NCBI GenBank assembly: GCA_963576475.1
Contig: OY754987.1
Location: 5,306,036 to 5,370,035, forward strand
Source: Molanna angustata
Lineage: Eukaryota; Arthropoda; Insecta; Trichoptera; Molannidae
Direction of reading: 5' to 3'
DNA length: 64,000 nucleotides
Shown here: positions 20,031 through 29,300 of the stretch, in pieces
How the letters are laid out: every line of letters begins with the position of its first letter
Numbering within the stretch: the first letter of the stretch is position 1
Made by a program: the position numbers and the translations under genes
The notes under the pieces: generated by a model
Database searches by the model: none
The model's input: only the letters and a program-made list of their open reading frames with translations
Told to the model about the DNA's origin: nothing

Positions 20031-20127
20031 TAGCCATTTTTTAAAAACAGTAGTTTTATCGAACCACCCTGAGGTTTTGAGCGTTTTCTTTTCGTTTGAA
20101 GTTTTTTTCTCGTATTAACTAAAAAAA

Positions 20128-21147
20128 ATGTTATTCCAACTTGTTTTTCGTTTATTTAAATATATTATTTTCGGAGTAGTAGAGCGCGAAAACGATGGCG
20201 GCGGAGGAGATAGTAGACGGGTTACTAGGGCAAGAACAAATGATAATGTTATCCACGATTTTCCAGAACCCCCAAGAAACGATAGCCCGGGAATTGAACA
20301 TTTATTCCCATATTTACAACGTCGCGAACTGGAAGATACGTTCAGCGGTCTTCCAGAAGAAGACCCTGTGTTATTTATCGCGGCATGCGAAACGTTCTTC
20401 GGCCACATGTTTTGTTCTCCTGCGTCAATGGTCGGCCGTGCGTCTCAGAGGTTGCGAGGAGAAGCCAAGCGTTGGTGATCTCCTCATGCGCAGGGTAAAT
20501 GGACATGGGATGAATTCAAAGGTTTTTTAATTGGTAGATACGGAATAGACGTTGCCCGGTCTTCGCTTATGGCTAGTTATTATGGTGACCGTCAGCGTGC
20601 GGATGAGGGTGGAATCGCATTCCTTAAGCGGAAGGAAGCGGTTCATATGCGGCTCTTTGGAACGGCTCCGTCGGATGCTTCATGCTCCGACTTAATATAC
20701 CTGATGAGAGACACGTATCGCAACATTTTAGATGTCGGAGTGATTTTCGGAAATTTTACGTTCACGTCGCTTAAAGAAAAAGTAATGATGATTGATTTCC
20801 CCCGACAAACGTTGTTTCAGCCAGTTGCCGAACGTAATCATGAAAATAGGAATACCCAACGTGACAATTCGTGCGAAAGCGGTAATAACTATAATACCTC
20901 AACGTACCGGCAGGATAATTATAATATACGCCCAAACAACCGTAATGCGAATTCGCGCCCTGGTAATAATAGCCCAGTAAATAACAGAAAACAGTTACCA
21001 AAATGTCAATATTGCCCTGGTCGTCATTTTAATAAAGATTGCGTGGAAAGAAACGAGTTTATCGCATCGGCATCGGGAAACGCTCGCCGCCCCGACAGGA
21101 ACACAAATTACGGACCTCGACCTGTCGCGGGCTCCCGAAGAAATTAA
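20128..21147 (+). pseudogene. gag: gag, interrupted by one in-frame TGA
   Basis: One frame runs from the ATG at 20128 to the stop at 21147 and is broken only by a TGA at 20476-20478, directly after LRGEAKRW; the frame resumes with GKWTWDEFKGFLI. The C-terminal part is rich in Asn, Arg and Gln and carries a zinc-knuckle-like CQYCPGRHFNKDC (C-X2-C-X3-H-X4-C, one residue shorter than the usual spacing). Gag would form the particle and bind the RNA. The TGA could arise by one change from a Trp codon, so simple mutation is the likeliest cause; readthrough cannot be excluded. Confidence 0.85.
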
Positions 21148-21470
21148 ACCTGCGTTCCACCAGGTTAACAAACGTGGAACTGGCGCCCTGTACTAATAAT
21201 GAGAATGCTATTAATATGATTGAGTCTGTTGATGAAGTAATTGTAGAAAGAGACGATCAAAAATCTGTAGGTTTTACTGTGATGGTGGTAGAAGCTGATG
21301 TGCATAGAGAGGATGATGACGAGGATAGCCTTGAGACCGTGGAGGCTAATAATGAGAAGATTGAATCTGTTGATGAAGTAATGGTAGAAATAGGCGATCA
21401 AAACTCTGTAGGTTTTACTGAGATGGTGGTAGAGGCTGATGTGCATAGAGAAGATGATGAGGATAGCTAA
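21039..21470 (+). pseudogene. Acidic duplicated segment at the start of pol
   Basis: An open stretch in the -1 frame relative to gag, overlapping the gag end by about 109 nt, the arrangement expected for a -1 frameshift into pol. It holds two copies of an acidic module (IESVDEV.VE..DQ.SVGFT and VVEADVHRED). After the second copy, GATAGC is joined directly to TAATAATGAG, whereas the first copy has 17 more bases between these words. That 17-bp loss closes the frame; without it the frame would run into the pol ORF that starts at 21439. Confidence 0.75.
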
Positions 21471-23817
21471 TAATGAGAAGGCAGGTTACATACGAGATAG
21501 TTCGAAATTCGCGTCGGAGGTAGAGTTGGTAGATATGTTGAACGATAGGGAGTTGATAGTTACCTCAGGTACGTCGGATGATGAGAAGCTGGTAGTTGCG
21601 TCAGAGGAGTTCGAAGAAAGGAAACCGGTTGTCGCGCCGGATCACAAGTTAGGTACTGCAGTAGTTGCGCTGGGTAGTAATGAGATGGCGAAAGTGATGA
21701 GTAGGTACGAAGAGGAGTACAGTGACGGAATTTGCGAACTAGAACATAAAGTAGACGGTGTATGTGCGATTGGTAAAGTTAGCCTCCCACGGATAAGCGT
21801 GACGATCGATGATCGTCTCTATGTAGCGTTAGTAGACTCTGCCGCCTCTCACAGTTTAATTCGTGCAGATTTAGTACACAAGTATAGAAGAAAATTTTGT
21901 GATGTAAAAAGTTTAAATCTTGCACATGCTTCGGCCAAAATGACGGTAGTAGCGAAAGCTGAAATAGACTGCTCGATAGCAGACGTTATAATAAAAAACG
22001 AATTTTTAGTAGTCGACGGTCTCCGAGATGACGTAATATTAGGTATAGATTGGTTAATAGCGGAACACGGCGTGATTGATTTTATTCGTGGAGCGTTGTA
22101 TTTCGGCAAGAAGGAAAGAATTACGGCATATTTTCATTCGACGAAGCGTCAACCAAATTTAACTAACGTACAGTTACCAAATATTACGAACGACTTATCT
22201 AATGCGAAAAAAAATGAATTACATAAAATATTGCGAGAATTTAATGCTTTATTTACCCCATATGCAGGCCCTGCTCGCTTGCAGCCGCACGTTATCCGGC
22301 TGAAAGATGAGACACCCATTCGTATCCCACCGTACCGTTTATCAGACGCTAAGAAACGTAATTTACATAAACAAATCGAAGAAATGTTAACTGATGACGT
22401 AATCGAAGCGAGTAGATCTCCGTATTGTTTTCCTATCGTGATGGCTCCGAAAATGGGAGATAATGATTATCGTATCTGTGTAGACTTCCGTCGGTTAAAT
22501 GACATCACTGAGGGCGAGGTCTCCACTTTACCGGTCATCCACGAAACATTAAAGGATCTCGGAAACGCAAAGATATTTTCCACGTTAGATTTAACAAAGG
22601 GATATTGGCAAGTGCCTCTCGATCCTGCTTCTAAACCTTATACGGCATTTTCTACTCCTGACGGTGCGTTATATCAATTTAAGGTTATGCCCTTCGGACT
22701 TAAGGGAGCCCCGAGCTGCTTCCAGAAAGCGATGTGTCAGCAAGTTCTTGCCGGTTATTTAAGAGAATTTTGTATTGTATATATAGACGATATTGTCATC
22801 TATTCTTCTGACTGGGAGAGTCATCTCCATCACTTAAGACTGGTTTTTGAAAGGTTAGATCAGTTCGGGTTGAAATGTTCGCCTGATAAATGTAAATTAG
22901 CCACGTCAGAAATAGAGTATTTGGGACATGTTGTTACTGCGGAAGGAAATTATCCTCAAATGTCTCATTGCAAGGAGATTTTCTCTGCACCAGCTCCGCG
23001 AACTCGTAAAGAACTACGTGGCTTCTTAGGACTGTGTAATTGGTTAAGAGAGTATGTACCGCGATTCTCTGAGATTGCTGCTCCGTTAACCGATTTATTA
23101 AAAGTTAATCGGCCGTATCGGTGGAATAGCCAAGCCGATACCGCTATGCGTAATATTAAGTTGGCTATGTCACAACCGTTAAAATTGTCACGACCCGATT
23201 TTAATCGCGAATTCATTTTACAAACAGACGCGAGTAAGTTAGGTATTGCGGCCGTATTATATCATCCACGCTCTGACGGAGAACGGGATGTTATATCATA
23301 TGCGAGTATGCGTTTTTCACCGGCCGAACAAAAATGGCATTCGAATGAGCAGGAAGCGTTTGCGGCCGTATGGGCCATTAAAAGATATCGTCCGTATTTA
23401 GAAGGACGATCGTTTAAGCTACGCACGGATAATAAAGCATTAACGTGGTTGAATACGGCGAAAAATGATAGGGCAAAGCTCATCAGATGGGCACTCCTCT
23501 TACAGGAATTTGATTTTACAGTTGAACATTGTCCCGGTCGTAAAAATGAACTCCCTGATGCGTTATCCCGAAATCCCGAATCGTCCCCAATAGTAACGGA
23601 GGCAGACACAAAAGATTTAAGTCGCATGATCGAGGGAGATCGCGATCCACTTCCACGCCGGCGACGCTATAGAGCTCGTTGGCCCTGTTCACCACCGGAC
23701 GCAGCCGCAACATCGGACAAACACAAAATATCCACCATCCATCGGGTTCAACCACTGCCCCCGAGAATCCAACCACACACGTCAGGGCCTCCGATTGGTC
23801 TCGAAATCGGCCGCTAA
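21439..23817 (+). CDS. pol: Gypsy pol: protease, reverse transcriptase, RNase H
   Basis: 792 codons. The aspartic protease-like site is LYVALVDSAASHSLI (Asp codon at 21835) with Ser-Ala where the usual motif has Thr/Ser-Gly. The reverse transcriptase spans about 22240-22960, with KGYWQVPLDP, MPFGLKGAPS and the catalytic YIDD at 22780-22791. RNase H follows, with LQTDASKLGIAAVLYH near 23218 and RTDNKALTWL near 23422, and it ends at LPDALSRNPES. The first codons derive from the acidic duplicated segment, so 21439 is not the native start. The frame closes at 23817, before integrase, which lies in another frame. Confidence 0.92.
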   Translation: MCIEKMMRIANNEKAGYIRDSSKFASEVELVDMLNDRELIVTSGTSDDEKLVVASEEFEERKPVVAPDHKLGTAVVALGSNEMAKVMSRYEEEYSDGICELEHKVDGVCAIGKVSLPRISVTIDDRLYVALVDSAASHSLIRADLVHKYRRKFCDVKSLNLAHASAKMTVVAKAEIDCSIADVIIKNEFLVVDGLRDDVILGIDWLIAEHGVIDFIRGALYFGKKERITAYFHSTKRQPNLTNVQLPNITNDLSNAKKNELHKILREFNALFTPYAGPARLQPHVIRLKDETPIRIPPYRLSDAKKRNLHKQIEEMLTDDVIEASRSPYCFPIVMAPKMGDNDYRICVDFRRLNDITEGEVSTLPVIHETLKDLGNAKIFSTLDLTKGYWQVPLDPASKPYTAFSTPDGALYQFKVMPFGLKGAPSCFQKAMCQQVLAGYLREFCIVYIDDIVIYSSDWESHLHHLRLVFERLDQFGLKCSPDKCKLATSEIEYLGHVVTAEGNYPQMSHCKEIFSAPAPRTRKELRGFLGLCNWLREYVPRFSEIAAPLTDLLKVNRPYRWNSQADTAMRNIKLAMSQPLKLSRPDFNREFILQTDASKLGIAAVLYHPRSDGERDVISYASMRFSPAEQKWHSNEQEAFAAVWAIKRYRPYLEGRSFKLRTDNKALTWLNTAKNDRAKLIRWALLLQEFDFTVEHCPGRKNELPDALSRNPESSPIVTEADTKDLSRMIEGDRDPLPRRRRYRARWPCSPPDAAATSDKHKISTIHRVQPLPPRIQPHTSGPPIGLEIGR

Positions 23818-24020
23818 GTACACTCCGTTTCAAGTCGGAGGGGCTTGTACCCCGACCCCTCGGTCCTCGTGTTGGCGTCCGAAGGTTCCGCGGGCTAACA
23901 CCGGGGGCATCCGACGCAATCATCACCTGTCAGATTTGACGTCTAGTTGTCAACACAGGATGTCTGACCCGACGTCTGCGCCGGCGGTGTGCCCGAACCA
24001 CACAACAACATTCGCCACAG
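23640..24020 (+). other. GC-rich linker between RNase H and integrase
   Basis: A proline/arginine-rich stretch in which the pol frame ends (23817) and the integrase frame opens (24021). No other gene is present. The break could be one or more indels; the exact site cannot be fixed without a sister copy. Confidence 0.5.
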
Positions 24021-25451
24021 TTGACGAGTAACTGCCGAGCGAGACTAGAGGCGTCCGTCCTGCTCTTCTCTAAGTATAGAATGATGTACCCATCAACGGA
24101 AACGAATGAGATAACGGCACAAGTACATCAAACGGAAGATGAAATGGAGGTGACGGAGGTCCAGCCGGACGCGGTTGAGTCATCCGACGATGTTGAGGTA
24201 TTAGATGTAAGTCTTGCGGAAGAAATACGGTTACGACAGAAAAGAGATACCGACGTACAACGACGTATAAATAGGTTGCGTATATTATTATCTCGACCAA
24301 ATACATCGACGGCACGTCACGAACAACAATATTTACGTGATTATGCGTTATTAGGTGATTATCTTTGGAGAAAATTTGCGGATGATGATATGCGTTTATT
24401 TGTACCCCGATCGATGGTTTTGAAGGTTACATCTACGTATCATGATAATCGTGTGGCAGGTCATCCCGGAGCTAAAGAAACGACTCGGGCTGCGGCACGC
24501 CATTTCTTTTGGCCGAACATGCGTACTGACGTTGAGCAATATGTGAGAGCGTGTATGACGTGTGCTCTATCGAGAGCCGTACCGACTCGTCCTGCGGCCC
24601 CGTTAGGTAATACTCACGTACATAAACCATTTGACGTATGCGCAGTCGATTTGATGGGACCATATCCCATATCCACACACGGCAAGCGTTTTATTGTAGT
24701 AGTTACGGATTTATATACACGATGGGTGGAAGCGTTTGCGGTACGATCGAGTAGAGCTCCGATTATAATTAAAATATTAGAAGATGACGTATTCTCTCGT
24801 TACGGATATCCAAAAGCGATCTTGTCGGATAATGCCACTAATTTTAAGAATCGTTTGTGGACCAGCGCACTAGATAGATGGCAATGTTTGCACTGGACAA
24901 CGGCAGTGTACCATCCACGAGCGAATATTACGGAACGTAGAAACCAAGAAATTAAGAAAGCGTTGCGTATTTATTTACAAGGTCAACCTCATAATCGTTG
25001 GGATGAACATTTACCGACTATTTTATATGCGTTACGTGGTCGTCGTAATGAGTCAATAGGCGTATCTCCTAGCACGGCATTATTAGGTTACGACATTCCC
25101 TGTCCAGGTGAATGGATGATTCATTCTCCCGATGGAGATATCCTCCCAACAGCGGGAGCACGTGAGCGTACCCAGTTAGATAACGAAATACGAGCGTCTC
25201 AGGAGGAATATCGACAACGTTACGCACCTGATAATGATACGGTTTCGAAATACGATATAGGACAGGCTGTATTAATTAGAGAACACCCTCAGTCTGATAT
25301 GAATACCGGTTTTCACGCTGGATTTGCTCCTAAATGGAGTGGTCCGCATCGGATCTTATTGCCCATCGGAAGAGGACACGTTTACTGGGTAGAACGTCGC
25401 GGGAAGCCTGTTAAAGTTCATGCCGATGAGATTCGTTCAGCTCCGGCATAA
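24021..25451 (+). CDS. Gypsy integrase
   Basis: 476 codons, in a different frame from reverse transcriptase-RNase H. The N-terminal H2C2 zinc module reads YHDNRVAGHPG ... CMTCALSRA (about 24439-24580). The catalytic core has CAVDLMGP (first Asp, about 24647), LSDNATNF (second Asp, about 24828) and TERRNQE (Glu, about 24932), a D-D-35-E spacing. The C-terminal part has the KYDIGQAVLIRE and KWSGPHRIL motifs common to Gypsy integrases. Either a frameshift in the 23650-24020 linker has split it from pol, or the element uses a second shift there. The start at 24021 is only the first open codon. Confidence 0.9.
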   Translation: MTSNCRARLEASVLLFSKYRMMYPSTETNEITAQVHQTEDEMEVTEVQPDAVESSDDVEVLDVSLAEEIRLRQKRDTDVQRRINRLRILLSRPNTSTARHEQQYLRDYALLGDYLWRKFADDDMRLFVPRSMVLKVTSTYHDNRVAGHPGAKETTRAAARHFFWPNMRTDVEQYVRACMTCALSRAVPTRPAAPLGNTHVHKPFDVCAVDLMGPYPISTHGKRFIVVVTDLYTRWVEAFAVRSSRAPIIIKILEDDVFSRYGYPKAILSDNATNFKNRLWTSALDRWQCLHWTTAVYHPRANITERRNQEIKKALRIYLQGQPHNRWDEHLPTILYALRGRRNESIGVSPSTALLGYDIPCPGEWMIHSPDGDILPTAGARERTQLDNEIRASQEEYRQRYAPDNDTVSKYDIGQAVLIREHPQSDMNTGFHAGFAPKWSGPHRILLPIGRGHVYWVERRGKPVKVHADEIRSAPA

Positions 25452-25511
25452 TAGTTTTGTCTACTTACATGATGTTTGGTTTCTTTGGTCTTCACATGGT
25501 ATATCTTGATC

Positions 25512-25527
25512 AAAAAAGAGGGCCGAT
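25512..25527 (+). promoter_or_regulatory. Polypurine tract of the Gypsy element
   Basis: AAAAAAGAGGG directly before CCGAT and the 3' LTR start (TGATAT at 25528), the expected primer site for plus-strand DNA. Confidence 0.75.
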
Positions 25528-26710
25528 TGATATATACATATGTATTATGATCAAAATATTACCATGGGTTATGGTAGCATAGAAGCCAGACATCTATTAT
25601 TTTGTTTCAACAAAATACCTTGATTCTTGGAAAACTTTCTCTTATAATGGTTTTATCATATTAACGGGTCTTTGGGTCCTTAATGTGTTTAAACAATGCT
25701 TATATTTTGTAAATATGTCATTTCTAATAATTTTATATTCAATGCAGATTCCTGGAACTTTATACTTTCTAACTTGGTAGGTGAAATGGAGGCTTCCTAT
25801 TGGTAGATGGTAGAACGCGCCCCGCCGCGCGGTGGGGTAGCTCCTCCCCCCTCTGTCTCCAGCGGTGGACGCGATAGCTGGTTTGAATCAGTATTGAATA
25901 GCCGCTCTGCCGGGATAGACGAATATTAACTCACGCGTACGAAAGATATCTTATATGTTTTTTTAAAAAACGAACGTAGACCGCGAACGTTGAAGAAAAA
26001 GTCTTATCTCTGCGAGGCGTCTGCTCGATGCTCAGCATTAAATTTCATATTTGCATGGTAGTGCATAAGTGTGTTTCAGGTCCATACATAACCAACGAGG
26101 GGTGAATTTAAGATAGTTTAAGTTACTATTAAAAATAACTTTTAAGGATAAAAATAACTTAAATAATCGCATAATAGTGAATAAGTGTGTTTCAGGTCCA
26201 TATAACCAACGAGGGGTGAATTTAAGATAGTTTTAAGTTATTTTTAATTAATATAAAGTGATATTATGTAGTGTAAGTGTTTCATCTACAGACCCGTAAC
26301 GAGTGCAGCGGTTGGTAAGATCTTTCTGATTTATTATTATTTGTTTTCTTTGCTCTGAACATTTCGTTTCGTAATTTATTTTAGCAAGATTGTCATCAAT
26401 ATTACACGTGCATTTCATGTATTTGATTATTCTTTTCAGCACTGTTATTCTCTGCTCCACGTGTATTTCCTGTATTTAATAATTCTTTTCAGCGGCCGTC
26501 ATCACTGGTTTTCTAATTAATTTTCCTTTTAATTTTACAGCAATTTTTATTAACCGATAATTACTATTACGCGTGTATTTCTGTCAATTGAAGCATTGTT
26601 TTAATTTATACTCTCAACACGTTCTTTCGTCTCCACCATATTTAATTATTGCATTGACTAGCCGGCATTTAAACACTTATCAACGCTCTTCTTTGTTATA
26701 TGCGATAACA
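25528..26710 (+). repeat. 3' LTR of the Gypsy element
   Basis: Same length as the 5' LTR. Differences noted by eye include GG/TG near the start, GACGGG/AACGGG, CCCTG/CTCTG, CCTATC/CTTATC, AGAAT/AGGAT, GTTCC/GCTCC, TACTAAC/TATTAAC, TGTATT/TGCATT and ACCCTT/ACACTT. Confidence 0.95.
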
Positions 26711-26900
26711 TACGTTTGAGAACGTTTAATGTCCAAAAAGAAACATTGCTAAATTGAAAAATAATAATAAAACGCCTGGTTTCCTACAATCTATATAGAT
26801 TTGTAGTGTAGAAACAATAATAATATCGGCGATTTTTCAATAGATAGAGATCTTCATAATTTGTTAGATTCGCAGTGTCATCTGTGGTCCAAATACCCAA

Positions 26901-26927
26901 CATGGATGTAACTTATATACCTCCATG
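26901..26927. mobile_element. 27-bp palindromic micro-insertion with 8-bp TSD
   Basis: A near-palindrome with CATGGATGTA at one end and TACCTCCATG at the other, flanked by ATACCCAA on both sides (26893-26900 and 26928-26935). The inverted foldback arm at 18722-18740 has the site once and no insert. Confidence 0.7.
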
Positions 26928-26964
26928 ATACCCAAAGCTTCTGAAAAGTCGCTGGGGACATGAC

Positions 26965-27010
26965 CAGCGCCCTCTGGATTTGAACGACGAAGAACAATCC
27001 AGAGGGCCTT
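26965..27010. mobile_element. 46-bp hAT-like micro-MITE with 8-bp TSD
   Basis: The insert begins CAGCGCCCTCTGGATT and ends AATCCAGAGGGCCTT, a hairpin with an 11-bp perfect stem. GACATGAC flanks it on both sides (26957-26964 and 27011-27018). The left foldback arm carries the site once. An 8-bp duplication and a CAGCG start are hAT hallmarks. Confidence 0.7.
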
Positions 27011-27050
27011 GACATGACAGATATCTATGTTTCAATACAAATGATAACAT

Positions 27051-27478
27051 TTTTTTTCCATATAATTGGCACCTGGCAAAACTGCACCATGGTGGATCAG
27101 TTCCTGAATGGATTCAAACAACCTATTTAGGTAGCTGAAACATTTGAATTAAAAGATAAACTGTACAAAAAAGTAAAATAAACAAATTTTTTTTCAAAAA
27201 TTTATAATAGGCATGATGACTAATTTTGAAAAACTATCTCACGATGTTTTTACGCATTCACTGTTTTCAAATATATATACATTTCTACATAAAATAAAGG
27301 TTTAGTAGCAAAAATCGCCATTTTAAAATCAAATTTGACATTTACGCCAAAAAAAGCTTGTAGTATCATGGCGGCTGCCGACCCTGACGGTGACGTCATG
27401 GTATCGTAAACTGCATATCACTACTATATGTAATATATGTGTTCTAAGACGATTTGTGTATTTATAATCAATTCAAAA
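27051..27478. other. Intergenic DNA without recognised genes
   Basis: AT-rich; a small GC-richer patch at about 27365-27405 (ATGGCGGCTGCCGACC) contains TGACGTCA-type words just before the THAP-like fragment and might be its old promoter. Nothing else seen. Confidence 0.3.
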
Positions 27479-27577
27479 GTGCATAAGTGTTGTGCGGTCC
27501 CTAAATGTACAAACACGACGAAAAAAACACCTACTGAGGTATTTGTTTTCGTCCCACGCGAAAAAAAAGAGAAATAA
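27479..27577 (+). pseudogene. THAP zinc-finger-like fragment
   Basis: A 32-codon open stretch without an ATG reads HKCCAVPKCTNTTKKTPTEV then FVFVPREKK and a stop. C-X4-C followed by F..VP at the right distance is the start of a THAP DNA-binding domain (C2CH zinc). The second cysteine/histidine half is missing. THAP domains occur in P-element transposases and in host factors, so either origin is possible. The fragment is too short to function alone. Confidence 0.45.
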
Positions 27578-28286
27578 GTGATTAAATTTCGCACGGCGAG
27601 ACACAAGTGAATTTTATTAAGTACGCGTTTACAATGAAGTACAATATTTGTTCCCCCACTTTTAGCTCTCAATAATATAATATTTACCATTATTTAGGCA
27701 ATAAGCATATAAAGAACTTCATTAATGTCCAAACGTCAAAATAGGCCATCATAAGTTTCCCGCGTATGTTTTTAGCTTATGAACACATAATGTAGAGAGA
27801 AGAAGGAGCATATTTTATCGATTTTCGAGATGTAAGTTGTATTTAAATTACAGATAAATAAAGTACTTATATGTACTTATTATTAAGTTTTTACGTTTCG
27901 AAATTCTGATGTCTTTGTTCGACGCAAAGAAATATCCGACCATCAAAAGTTCCATTCTAGTTAAGAGTAGTTAAGACAGGCAGAAAAATAACTACTATGG
28001 CTGCTATTGCTAAAAATAACGATAGCAGATAAATATAGCTTGTTATGAACACAATACAAATAACGAGCGCTATGTAATAATTCGTATGCTGCTAAAATTG
28101 TAACGATGTTTTAAAACGCATGCTTCGCGTAATCGCCGTCGTTTCGCAAATCGCTTCATTGCATGAAAAAAATATAGCTTGCTAGTTTAGTTTGGCAGTG
28201 ACCAGCATCATAACATGTCGAACGTTCGTCAGCTCACCATCGCGTGACAAAATTGTAGAATACTAAAACTAAATTAGTTTACCATA
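27578..28286. other. Intergenic DNA without recognised genes
   Basis: AT-rich; no ORF, tRNA-like box or repeat match noticed. Confidence 0.35.
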
Positions 28287-29000
28287 CGTTGCGAGCGTTC
28301 ATTATTTATTTATTTATTCAATAAAAACTAAGTTACATACAAAATACAATTAACATAGGCCCGATATTACAGTCGGCCCTCAACTCATTGAGTTTGCCAA
28401 ACTCAAGATTAATGTTAAGGGGAGATTGAATCCATTTCCGTATTACAGTGCAATATAACATGTCAGTTACTAAATCTTCAATTATAGACATATTTCACTT
28501 TTTCTGTGGTTATTATCTGTCAAATTTAAATAACCTCAAATAATACGAAATACAAAACGGGACGTTACGACTTTAAATACCATTGTTTTATTATCCAACA
28601 TGGTAAATTTAATTTTTTTCACCAAAATAATGCTTTTAAATGCCCGTGTTCGTTTCAATACGGCTGTCAGTTTGTTTTGTTGTGTGGCGCCACCTTCGAT
28701 ACAACACTGAAACTACACACGTTGCCTAACGCCTCTAGTGATAGAAACTGAAACTACACGAGTTGCCTAGCAAATGACAGTTGACTCACAGTTAAGTACT
28801 TAATCTGCCAGAAACGTTGAGTTAAATATTTGTCGTTTTAGTGACGTATTTGAGGGAAGATTAGGTCTAAACGGACACTGTAATACGCTATATTTTTGTA
28901 AAACTTGAGTTTAGCTCTTAAACTGACACTGTAATACCGGCCCATAGTGTCCCCCGATAGGTAGGCGAGTATCTAGGTAAATTGAAACTATTTGCTTTGA
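28287..29000 (-). repeat. LINE-like 3' end split by a Harbinger-type MITE
   Basis: On the minus strand the halves are GATACTCGCCTACCTATCGG (right of the MITE) and TTAATTGTATTTTGTATG plus an (AATA)n tail (left, ending about 28300). Together they look like a short LINE 3' end. No coding part remains. Confidence 0.4.
28358..28943. mobile_element. PIF/Harbinger-type MITE (586 bp)
   Basis: TIRs GGCCCGATATTACAG and, on the minus strand, GGGCCGGTATTACAG, flanked by a 3-bp direct repeat ATA (28355-28357 and 28944-28946). A 3-bp, TWA-like target duplication is a PIF/Harbinger trait. Subterminal AACTCAAG/CTTGAGTT and repeated ATTACAGTG words may be transposase sites. No ORF. Its ends do not match those of the Harbinger at 36.8-44.5 kb, so that transposase is probably not its partner. 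Confidence 0.75.
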
Positions 29001-29300
29001 TGAATACTTGTTCCATTTATATTTAATTTGTTTTAGTTTTAAGTATCTAATTAAAATATTAATATATCGATAACACCAAAATAAACATAGTCCAGACCGA
29101 CAATTAATGCGTATATTGTATTGAAGACTATCAGAAGAATTGACGCGACCATACTATGACGTCGTGCGCTCTGATTGTTTTTTCTCATAAAATGGCGGAC
29201 TAACACATTTTGTATTTTTATATTTATAATATTATTATTGTTCACTCCTATAAATTAAAAAAAAAACATTTTTTAAATTGATATATCCAACATGGATAGG
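29001..29300. repeat. Repeat shared with 47350-47480
   Basis: GCGCTCTGATTG, CATAAAATGGCGGAC and CATTTTGTATTTTTAT (29167-29222) match 47372-47430 and its duplicate at 55243-55301. The surrounding DNA is AT-rich and noncoding. Confidence 0.6.

Larger units (their letters stand above)
18828..26710 (+). mobile_element. Ty3/Gypsy LTR retrotransposon
   Basis: A 7.9-kb element with two 1183-bp LTRs (18828-20010 and 25528-26710) that begin TGATAT and end ATAACA. It is flanked by a perfect 4-bp target duplication TACG (18824-18827 and 26711-26714). Gag, protease, reverse transcriptase, RNase H and integrase occur in the Gypsy order; no envelope-like ORF follows integrase. About nine LTR mismatches were counted by eye (about 0.8 percent), which indicates a recent insertion. 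Gag has a stop and pol two frame breaks, so this copy should not be autonomous. Confidence 0.95.
26711..27050 (-). mobile_element. Right arm of the split foldback
   Basis: Inverted match to 18660-18800, continuing to AATGATAACATTTTTTTTCC. It is longer than the left arm because of two short insertions, each with its own direct repeats (26901-26927 and 26965-27010). Confidence 0.75.

Noticed and set aside
28358..28943. Non-autonomous partner of the Harbinger at 36.8-44.5 kb
   Set aside because: The TIRs (GGCCCGATATTACAG against GGGGTCTATTCTCC) and the subterminal words differ.
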